Positions 25,901-37,900 of a stretch of DNA of 64,000 nt are shown piece by piece. The number at the start of each line of letters is the position of its first letter. Within the stretch, counting starts at the first letter, position 1. The stretch is from Scolanthus callimorphus (Eukaryota; Cnidaria; Anthozoa; Actiniaria; Edwardsiidae), in assembly GCA_033964015.1 (NCBI GenBank), contig CM066914.1:5757831-5821830 (forward strand). The letters run 5' to 3'. Position numbers and translations under genes: made by a program. A model generated the notes under the pieces. It was not told the DNA's origin, ran no database searches, and saw nothing but the letters and a program-made list of their open reading frames with translations.

Positions 25901-28900
25901 CTTTTATTGTTTTCGTTCAAGGGGTTAGGAACTAAAATGCCGCTTAAATGTATCTGGGCTAAGCTTAACAAATTCTTGTCGTCAAGGTCCGAACGAATCT
26001 ATGCAGGACTGAAAAAACTTTCTTCTTTCAGGTCATCGCAGTGGACAAAGATGAAGGATCATATGGGAAAGTCGCGTACTCGATCGACGAAGCGAAAAGT
26101 TCCCCATCAAGCTTTATTCCATTTAGTATAGACAGTGAGAGTGGAGCTCTCAAGACAACACGGATAATCTTGTAAGAATTAGCACAGAATATTTCTACAG
26201 AAACGCATTCAGTACCAAAATTCATCCAGTAAAATTCAGTGTGCACTAAGACATGTATAGTATTAGATGAGCACTAAACATAAGACTGTACACTGTGAAT
26301 GTCCCTCTCAACATCCAGCCCACGAAATTGAGGACATCCTTTGAAGTTTCCCGAGCTCTAAAAACAAAAAAGCTTGATTTCCTGTTGCTGTACGCGATTG
26401 CTTACGTTACCTAGTGACCACGTTCGACGCACTTGATCCGGGCGTTAACTGTCACATTTTGATTCACCAGGATATCGGAGAACAAAGAATATAAGCTAGC
26501 GATAGTCGCTAGTGACGGAAAAGGCAAGTCTACTTTCACGCTCAAGGTAGAGATCATAGACACACCCCAACCGCCCGCCTTTCCACAGGAAAAGTACACG
26601 TTTGACGTTGAGGAGAATATGCCAGTTGGTGCGGAGGTAGGTGAAATATTCGAACATTTGTAAATATGAAAAGCAGGAACTAGTATCTATATTTTCACTA
26701 ACTGCCCCTCGTCGAATATAAACTCATACAAAATAGTAGTTTAATTGTTTGTTAAATGGCCATGAAAAGTTTTTTTTTCTAGAAAAACAATACTTCCAAA
26801 ACTTCGAAAACTTATTGAAACCCCTGTAAAGTATGCATATATTATCCATATAGAATCCTATGATATCCCTTTTTGTGTAAATTGAGGACGAGATATCATA
26901 GGATTCAAGTATATTCAAAGCGTTCAGTCGGTAGATTCCGCCGAAAATAGCACTCAAAAAGACGATATCGCCCTCGTCGCTGCGCGACTCGTGCGATATC
27001 GCTTTTTTCGTGCTATTTTCTTAGCGGAATCTAGCCTCCTGAAGCTTTGAATAATCCTATAGTATTCATATGTTTTGTATATAGTATTCATAGGTTATTT
27101 ATATAGTTTTCATGTTATTCGTATAGTATTCATATGATATTCATATAGTATTCATGATATTGATATAAGTATTCATATGATATTCATATAGTATTCATAT
27201 GATATTCATATAGTATTCATATGTTTGTAATATGATTGTCAAATGTTTACTACGGTCCTTTGTTGCTCATTCGAAAATACTTATATGCCAATCGATTTGT
27301 TTACCCACCTTAGCTTGGCAGCATTGGCGCCAGTGGTGCCACTAATGCTGTACTAAAATATTCGCTACTGCGAGGCAATACAAACAACACCTTCTGTGTG
27401 AATGCCTATGGTGTGCTATCTCTGGCGAGACCATTGGATCGTGAACGTACCAAACAGTATACGATAGACGCTACGGTCAGGCGTGGAAGCAGCAGCCATA
27501 ATACTGTTATAAAGATAAATATTGAGGACGTCAATGATAATGCTCCTAAGCTGGCCAAGGTTTCCAACAGCAAACAAGTGTCCGAGGATTCAGGTAAGAT
27601 CATTGGATACTGTGGCCCAAAATCTGGTTACTAGTCTCACTGGTCCAATTAGCGTGAACATAAGGAGTGCTCTCCTTAGCATTTTGCATATTGCTCTTTC
27701 CTCTCGGAGAAAGGGCGTCCCAACTGTCGGGCTGCCACTTTGGCATGTGTTCGTCGCCCTTTTCGATTTTCCCTACCACCCACCCTCTGCTTTGTCTTTC
27801 GCGCAATCTTTAGGCTCACCAGGTCTCCTTCCCATAAGTTATATGAGCACAATGGGACCAGTGAGAATATATTACTATAACGTATGAAGCCTATTGGCTT
27901 TATTTTAGCACCTTTTGAAATGAAAGTAGTAACTCGTGTTAGTCCCTTTAAGAAATTTTGATGACAACCTATAAAACAATTCAAAGTTTATATATAGGAT
28001 ATAGGGACTTGTATAAAATTTCATTTGACATGTAATTTTCCTATTATATAACTCCAGGTAGCGAGCTTTTAAATATCTCCAGCCGTTTCTGAGAGCCCGC
28101 GGTCCGTCTCCGCATCAACTGTGGGGGGGGGGGGGGGGGGGGGGGGGGGGGAATCGCATGACCGGACGCTTAACAACGGCTGGAAATAGAGCCTAGCTTT
28201 TTAAATTAAATATTAATTTCTTCGCTTTCAGTGAATATTTCCCGGGACGAAGCCAAGTTAATGCTTACATGTAGTTCTTCCAAACCAAACCAAAACCAAG
28301 CCAAGAGGTTCATTTAAAAAACTTTTGAGTAACTGGGGGGGGGGGGGGGGGGGGAGGGGGAGGGGGGGGGGGGATCGCATGACCGGACGCTTAACAACGG
28401 CTGGAAATAGAGCCTAGCTTTTAAATTAAATTTATTTAATTTCTTCGCTTTCAGTGAATATTTCCCGGGACGAAGCCAAGTTAATGCTTACATGTAGTTC
28501 TTCCAAACCAAACCAAACCAAAACCAAGCCAAGAGGTTCATTTAAAAAACGTTTGAGTAACTGGAGTCTTGGCCAATTTGTGTCGAAAGTGCTCGAAATC
28601 CTGGTATAATCTCTTTTAAACGTTTTACGCACTTAAGTTGTATGCTTCCCTGTTTCAGCTGTTGGCCTACCGATTTTAACAGTGGCAGCTACTGATGTGG
28701 ACATCAAGAGTAATGTGACCTATACATTAGACCACGCGCGGGACATCGCCTCAGTAGATGTCTTTCTAGTGGATCCAAAAAACTGGAGCATTATCGCTCA
28801 AAAAACAACTTGACCGCGAGAAAATAGCGCAACACGTGCTATATATTAAGGCTGAAGATGGAGGACCGGGTCCCAAATTAGGAGGTGAGAGCACGAGCTG

Positions 28901-31744
28901 CTATTGGTGGGTGCATTATGACGTCATAAATGATTTAACTTCGCACTCGCGAACTAGCGAAAATCTTTCACTTCCAGGGCTCGATTTTAACTTTTGAAAA
29001 TTAGTAGTCAAGTGGCTAGTAAATGGCCAAGATTCACTAGCCATAATATATTTTCTACTATGTTTTCTACTATATTTTTACTTCCTTGCCAAAAATCCAG
29101 TAGCCAAGATGGCTATTAAAGAGCCAAAATCCACTAGCCAAAACGAAAATTCTACTAGCATTTGGCTAGTTGACCACCGTTAAGATCGAGCCCTGACTAC
29201 CACGGGAAAGAGCTCCCCTAAAATTATGCCGTTGGCAAGATTTGATGTAATGACTGGAAGATGGAAAAGAAATGAGAAAATCAAATCTAGCGCTCAAATC
29301 AAATCTGAAACAACTTATGGATAAACACCCGAAAGCACAGGAAGCCCAGCTAGGAACTCTGCTCTATGGTCCAATCGAGGATGTCCCCCAAGTCCTATTC
29401 CAACAGATAAACGGAGAGATGGTTAGAGAGGCGGCACTCAAGACAAAAGGATCTGGTGGCCCTCAGGGGTAGACGCTAACGGATTTAGAAGAATGCTCGC
29501 CTGCAAGTCTTTTAAAAAGTCCAGCACAAATCTTTGCGATGCCATTGCGGTTCTTGCTAAGAGACTTTGCACAGAGCTCATTGATCCTGCCACAATCGAG
29601 CCGATTCTAGCAAATCGATTAATCCCACTCGACAAGGGTAATGCTGAGGTTCGGCCGATTGGAGTTGGAGAAGTGATCAGGAGAATAACCGCTAAGTGCG
29701 TAACGAGGGTGACGAAGCCGGATATAATTGAGGCCAGCGGTGCACTGCAAGTGTGCGCAGGCTTGAAGAGCGGAGCCGAGGCAGCTATTCACGCCATGCG
29801 CAGCATATTCGATGCTGACGATACTGATGCCGTGTTACTTATTGACGCATCGAACGCATTTAATTCGCTGAATAGGGCCTCTGCGCTACACAATGTCGCG
29901 GTGCTATGTCCCATCTTAGCTACATACGCCAACAACACCTATAGAACACCTGCGCGCCTTTTGTTACGGGTGGTAAAGAACTGAAATCTACAGAGGGCAC
30001 TACACAGGGTGACCCTTTAGCAATGAGCTTCTATGCCATAAGCCTCCAGCCTTTGATAACCCGTCTGAATCTATCCAGCAGCGCTAAGCAATGCTGGTAT
30101 GCAGATGACGCAACAGGTGCCGGTTCGCTCGAGGAGCTAAGAAAGTGGTGGGACTGTCTGAATGAAATGGGACCTAGCTTGGGGTATTTCCCCAATGCTA
30201 AGAAATGTTGGTTAGTTATCAAACCAGAAAAGGAGCAGGCAGCGAGGGAAGCATTTGGTGACACGGCAATAAACATCTCTACTCAAGGCCAAAAACATCT
30301 CGGCGCCGTGTTAGGCTCTAGATCTCACCTGGAGGAGTATGTGAATGGGAAGGTGGAAGACTGGGCTGACCAAGTGGTGAAGCTTGCTGAATTTGCAGTA
30401 ACAAATCCACAGGCCTCGTATGCTGCCTTCACATTCGGGCTGAAGCACAGATGGTCGTATTATTTAAGAACACTCCCTGACATCGAGGACCTTTTAGCGC
30501 CTCTAGAGCGCGCAATTAGTAACACCTTCATACCAGCTATTACAGGGCACATGTGCACGCCCGCTGAGCGTGAACTGCTTGCACTCCCCGTCCGCATGGG
30601 GGGAATGGGTCTTACAAACCCGTGTCAAAATGCCACCAAAGAACACGAGGCGTCAACTACGATAACCACGCCCCTAGTGCAGCAAATAGTGGCTCAGGAA
30701 CATGCACTCCCGGATGATGACGCAATAAGAACACTGCAGAATAGCAGCCGCAGGAAAAAGGAGGATCACCTCAAAGAAAAGCTAGAGGAAGTGAAAAGTG
30801 CTCTCCCCGACAATACGAAAAGAGCCGCTGACCTTGCTACAGAAAAGGGCGCGTCTAGCTGGCTGACGGTCATTCCTCTCAAAGAGATGAACTTTACCCT
30901 TAATAAGAGAGAGTTCAAGGATGCCATCCATCTCCGCTATGACTGGCCCATAGCGGATACGCCCTCCACTTGTGTCTGCGGAGACGTATTCACAGTCGAT
31001 CACGCTATGATTTGTAAGCGAGGGGGATTCGTCATACAAAGGCACAATGAGCTGCGCGATCTCGAGGCGGACATGCTTAACATGGTCTGCCATGATGTAC
31101 AAGTAGAACCGGTCCTCCAGGAGATTACTGGCGAGGTATTGACGAGAGGAACAAATGTAGCAAGAGATGCCCGGCTAGATGTTCATGCCCGAGGGTTTTG
31201 GGACAGACAAAGCTCTGCCTTTTTCGATGTGAGGGTTTTCCACCCAAATGCAGAGTCTTATAAGGACCTTACCCTGGATCAAATTTACCGCCAGCATGAG
31301 AACGAAAAGAAGAGGGCGTATGCAAGTAGAGTGTTAGAGGTAGAAAAAGGGACATTTATGCCACTAGTGTATACCACAACGGGTGGAATGGCCAATGAAT
31401 GTAAGCGCTATCATAGTCGACTAGCAGAGCTAATTTCAACAAAGAAAGGCGAGCATTACAGTACAACAATCGCATGGATACGAACAAAAGTATCCTTTGC
31501 TATCCTCAAGTCAGCACTTCTTTGTTTACGCGGTTCACGCAGTACTAAGCGTGTTCCATTGAATATTGAACAATGTGACTTTGACGTGCAAAGAGAAATG
31601 GGAGGAATTAGAGGATAGAGTTTAGGAGAGTTTTACGATATAGATTTTTAGCATATAGTTCCTTTTATTCGCGTCATTTTTAAGAGTTATAAGCCACTTT
31701 TATTATCATTATTATTATTTTATTATTATTATTATTTATTTGTA

Positions 31745-31794
<50 letters not shown>

Positions 31795-31927
31795 GAAGAG
31801 AAAAAGCCGCTCTTCAATGCGGCCATTCCATCTCCCCACCAAGCATTGCTGGGGAGGTCACCGTCCCTCTTTCTTGTGTACAGTATATGAGTAGATAATA
31901 AATAAATAAATAAAAATAAAAATCGAA

Positions 31928-31973
<46 letters not shown>

Positions 31974-34900
31974 TGTTTTATCACGGGCGATTGGATAAGA
32001 GGAGCGAGTTAGTTAATAAAATGAAATGATCTCTCACTTCTTTCCTCAGCAATGGCTAGGGTGGAAATTGACGTTCTTGATGTCAATGACAACGCACCAC
32101 GATTCTCGGCAGAGCACTTCCTGGCCAAAGTACCAATCAACGAGCCTGTTGGTTACGGCGTTTTCCAGGCAACCGCTTATGACGCAGACATTGGGGAAAA
32201 TGCGCGTATCACGTACTCTGTCCTTAGTGGCAACGAAAAAGGGTTCTTCGAAATCAACGCCATGAGCGGACTTATAGTGATTAAAAAGTCGCTAGCTTCG
32301 GTACAGACCTTGAGACACGAGCTTGTTTTGCAGGCTGTTGATCAAGGCGAACCACAGAAACGTGCGACGGCAAAACTAACCGTGCTTGTAAGACTAGCAA
32401 ACACCGTACCACAGTTTCCCGTGTCACCACTCATTGTTAATGTCAAAGAGGGTATTCCCCTGGAGGACGCGTCACGACCGTGAAAATGACATCGACGCGC
32501 CTTATAACGTACAACATCATATCCGGAAATGAGCAAGGCTTCTTCAGAATGGACTCGCTGTCTGGAGAACTCTTGGCAGCAAAGGAGCTTGATTATGAGC
32601 TTTTCAGGAGCTTCACTTTGCGCATTAAAGGGCAGGACGCCGATGGCAATGGAGATCAAGTCACAATGATAATTAATCTAGAAGATGTTAACGACAATCC
32701 TCCTATGTTTTCTAATATTAATGCAGACGGCGATGCGCTGATTAAAGTTGATGAAATGTCGTTGGTCGCCGAAGCAATCGTAACGTCTCTAGGAGTCTAC
32801 GACTTGGACGATAATGATAAGGTCACTTACACTCTTTCTGAAGAAGGCAAGAAGTACTTTACAGTCGACCATAAGGGGGATCTAAGAGCTATAAACAGCA
32901 TTGCGGAGATTTCACAGCCCCTGACATTTACTGTGACTGTGCGTGACGCTGCGACACCACCTCACGTGACCACGGCGAGCGTGACCCTGATCTTCACTAA
33001 CAGTGGAGATAACGAACCTGTAAGAGGTCACCTCTTGGAAAACTCCAACCAAGGACAAACCGTCGCCTACGTTCCTAAGGTGTACCCCAATGGTATCTTT
33101 TCCATCATCTACCCAAAAAACTCGCCCTTCAGTGTCGATAATTCGGGGGATATTGTTTTAAAAGGAAGCGTAGACTTTGAAAAGGAGGTGATGTACGAGT
33201 TAACTGTGAGGGAGAAAGAATCCCAAGCTGCAAATGCGAAGACGCACGACACGACGGCTGAGATAAACGTCCACGATCTAAACGACAACGGTCCTACATT
33301 TAGCATCAAGAGCGTGTACTCGCGCATTAATAAGAACTCTCGTAGTGGTACCCCTGTAATTGGGCTTTACGCTTTTGATCCAGACAGCGACCGGAATGGG
33401 GAGGTTGCGTATCAGATTTTACCAATGAATGCCCCGTACGGAGTTAACCCAACCACAGGCGAAATCGAAACGGCTGGGACCCTTAATTCCGATGAGTCTG
33501 CTTTTAAAGTGGTTGCATTTGATTATGGCTTCCCTAGGAAAAATAGCACGGAAATAAGTATAATTATCAACGTTGCCGAGATTCCTCCGATATTCGAAGG
33601 CGTCATAGATGATAGCTACAAGTTTGTCGTCTCGGAAGGCGCTCGTAGTGGGGACATCGTTGGAAATGTGACAGCCATTAGTTACTCCAGAGCGCGCTTC
33701 ATTTACAGGATCACTAGTGGAAACGTGAACAATACTTTCAGAATGGTGGACGGAGAGTTACGGTTGAACTACATCTTAGATTACGAGAAAGGGGACACTT
33801 TATACAATTTAACGATTACTGCCAGGGAACGCGTCCCAAATGGACTAGTCAGTACGGTCCCTGTAGTTGTACGTGTCATTAACATCAACGACAACTACCC
33901 TAGGTTCCCCCAAACTATCTACAAAGTTTCGGTGAAGGAGGACATCACTGTTGGATCCTCAATTTTAAGGATCCAAGCCACGGATTGTGACTGCAGCAAG
34001 AGCTGTGCCTGTAAAGAAGGGCAGCTTACCTATGGCCTGGAGGGAACAGACAACTTTACCATCAACCCTGATACGGGGGTCCTGACTCCTTCGACATCAC
34101 TTGATTATGAGGTAACAAAGTGGATCATATTCGTCGTCAAGGCGACTGACCATGGTGGGGGGACACATACTATGCTGGCTTATGTGAATGTGACACTCAC
34201 GCCAGTGAACGATAATGCTCCTACATTTGACAGAGTTGAATACCTTTATAAAATAGCAGAAGATGCCAAGACGGGTCAAGGGTTGGCGTACACCTATGCG
34301 TATGACGCTGACGATGACGCAGTTACCTATAAGATAGAAGGGGACAGTCAACCTTTTGTTATCGCAAGCGACACAGGCGTGATATCCTTGTCATCGACCC
34401 TCACAGATAACAAGTGGTTGTATGTGTTTTATGTTGTAGCAAGTGATAAGAAATATTCCGCCAGGGCCAGAGTTACCCTTGAAATCATCGACAAAAATAC
34501 AAATAAGCCGGTATTTACAAACTGCAAGAATGTTGAATTATTAGAGAATCGTCCAAGTGGGGAGAGAGTCGCTCAAGTGACGGCTACCGATGCGGATAGG
34601 GGTGCTAATGGTGATATTGAGTACAGTTTAGCCAAAGGAATATCTGAATTCAATATTGACAACTCTACTGGTGTGATTACGACTAAATATAAAATTGATC
34701 GCGAAACTCAACCTATGCTTCTTGTGGTAGTGAGAGCTAAAGATGGCGGATATGGACGAGATGAAGCGCAAAGGAACGTCCAATACTGCATCATGCGCGT
34801 GAACATTTTAGACCAAAATGACAATTATCCATACTTCTTGATTCAACGCTACTTTGCAAGCGTTTACTATCTAGCTCCAGTTGGTACTGAGATAGTGACA

Positions 34901-37900
34901 GTCAAAGCGTTAGATAAAGATATCGGTGAGAATGCCAAGATTAAGTATTCTTTAGTGGATTCGTCAGATATGTTCGAAATCATTACAAATACTGGTTCCA
35001 TCCGTGTTAAAGGGAGCCTCTCCGTGACGGAGGAGCAGCCATTGATATTAACCGTCCTGGCTTCCAATGACGCCCCGATGACCGTGACAACGGGTGAAGA
35101 CGATCGAGATAGAAGAACCAATATTGTTATCGCAATAACTAGAGAAAGACCACCTGAATTTGATCAACAAATTTACAACGTGAAGGTCCCGAAAATGCAA
35201 CCGTTGATACGAATGTCGTGACAATTCACGCGGTTTCCCAGAACAATAGAAATATTAATTATCAATTATTGAACGAGAACCCAATGGCAACACAACAGTT
35301 CAAAATCTCGGTCTCAACCGGGCTCATTCAGACAGCGACAAAGCTTGACCGCGAAAAGCGATCTAACTACGAGCTGCAGTTTATGGCCCAGGAAATTACA
35401 ACCAATAAAGACGACAAGGCTCTGAAAGCGGCGTGCATGGTGAATATAACAGTTACCAACGTCAACGATAATGTACCTTCTTTTACTATGGAATCCTATG
35501 AAGGTCGAGTGTTTGAGAACGAACCCATCGGGACGGGCATTATTGCGGTTGAGGCAACGGACAACGATGGGGACAAAGTTAGCTACTCTCTCAAGTCTCT
35601 TCCAAACAATGACGATTCCAAGTACTTCGAGATCAAAAAGCATGGTGCAATTTTCACCAAAACAGTACTAAACCGGGAGGTGAAGTCTCAGTACAGTGTC
35701 GTTGCTGTGGCATCCGATGGAAAATTCTTTTCAGAGGCCATCGTTTGGATTTCCGTGTTGGATAATAATGACCAGGAACCATCATTTGAAGGCCAAAACC
35801 TCATCATTCGAGTCAACGAAAACGCACCCGTTGGTACTACCATCAAGACCTTTGAAGCACAGGATAAAGATACAGGGGACAATGGAGACATGGAGTTCTT
35901 TATAAGCAGAGGCAACGAGCTACACAGGTTTAAAATCTCTACTATGAAGAATAAGGCCAGCGTTCTGCTGGCCAGACCGTTGGACTACGAGACAGCGAGG
36001 GAATTTACGTTGACCATTACAGGAACAGATGGGAGGACAAGTGATAGCGGAACATTGACAGTCAAGGTAGGCGTCTCTTTGCCCAACCATCGTTTTTTAC
36101 TCGCAGTTTTCCCCTGGATATCAGCCTCCACACTTTCAGAGTTATCTTTTTTACGATGGGAATACACATTACATAGATACATACATCTTCATTTAAACAA
36201 GTTAGCCATAACAGCTGTCCTTTACATGACAATACAGAATAAAGAAATGAGAAGATATGGGAAGCATAGAAACGACGTGTTGTGGGAGCTCAATGTCACT
36301 CGCTCGCTCACTCACTCACTCCAGTGTTGCACGGATTGTGCAATAAATTATGCTTTATAATGCGTTATAATGTATGCCCCCAGGTGATATTCTAAGCTGA
36401 ATTGTTTGAGTTTAAATGCACGAAAGCCAATAGACCCTTGCTCAGCTGACCTTGTGATAAGCCTTTCGGGCACAGATGATGGTATTAGCCGGCCAGTTTC
36501 CTATTAAATGGTAGAGAATCCTAGGAACGAGCATGTAGCTCCACAAGCTAAGATAGCTCTTCCAAATAATTAACTAAAGTCGTTTAAAAGACCTCCTCCC
36601 TTTTCCTAAGAGATCACGTCGAACAAAATCACACTTGCCCTCGGCTTTATTCTACAGGTCACAGATGTCAACGACAACACTCCGATCTTCTCCCAGTTAT
36701 TCTACGATTTCTCCGTGAGCGAGAACACCCCTACTGAGGTATCAGTGTTGACAGTTAAGGCCACGGACATAGACACTCCCAAGGCAGAGGGTCAGGTTCC
36801 TATCACCTATAGACTTGACACACGAGGGAAAAAGCACTTCAATATCCGGTCTGTCACAGGTATCATCACAACTAACGACAATCCACTAGACAGAGAGAAA
36901 GAACCTTTTTATTTCTTCGACGTTTACGCCTCGGATGGCAAGGAACCTCCCGGAAAAGCAATTGTCAAAGTAACCCTGCTCGACAAGAATGACAACGCGC
37001 CTTTCTTTCCTAATCCTCCTTACATAGCCGGTATACTAGAGAACTCGGCGATTGGGACGAGCATTACAGTCATGCAAGCAGTTGATTACGATGATCCCAG
37101 GGTTCCAGGAAACACTGAGCTGACTTACAGTTTTGAGGACAACAAGGACGGGTACATTTCTATTAATAAAACAAGTGGTTTAGTAACATCGGCTAAAGTA
37201 TTCGACAGGGAAGGTGTGGGGATACGGAACTTTACCGTAACCGTGCGCGCAACTGATCAAGGTAACCCAGTTCTCTTCAATACCACCAAACTTACCGTCC
37301 ATATCTTGGATGAGAACGACCACAAACCGAAGTTTAACAGCCGTTACTATTACGCAACGGTTTCAGAATACGCGAAGTCCGGGTATTTGGTCACTAAGGT
37401 GGAAGCTGACGATAAAGACGAAGGACCTAATGCCGAGATGGAGTTTAGAATCGAATCAGGCAATGAACCATACACGTTTTATATTGAGCCGTTCACTGGA
37501 GAGATCAAAGTATCAGGGCGATTGGATTTTGACAAGAAGCGGAGTTACGAGTTAACGGTGACGGTACAAGATAGAGGCATGCCCCCTCTAGTAGCGGACC
37601 TCCCCGCGTATGTCATCATTAACATCACCGATTATAATACTCATCCACCGATCTTCATGAAGCAGCTCTATGACGCCTCCGTGAGGGAAGACGCCCCTCT
37701 TGGTCACTCGGTCGTGACAGTTACTACGAAAGATCAAGACACAGTTGACATCAACCATAAATTTGAAATAATCAGCGGAGACGACGGAGACGCATTCCGT
37801 ATAGACGCGGACAAGTCTGATAAACGTAAAGGCATAATAACTGTACAAAATTACCTCGACAGAGAGACTAAAAGTCGGTATACACTGGACGTTAGGGTCC

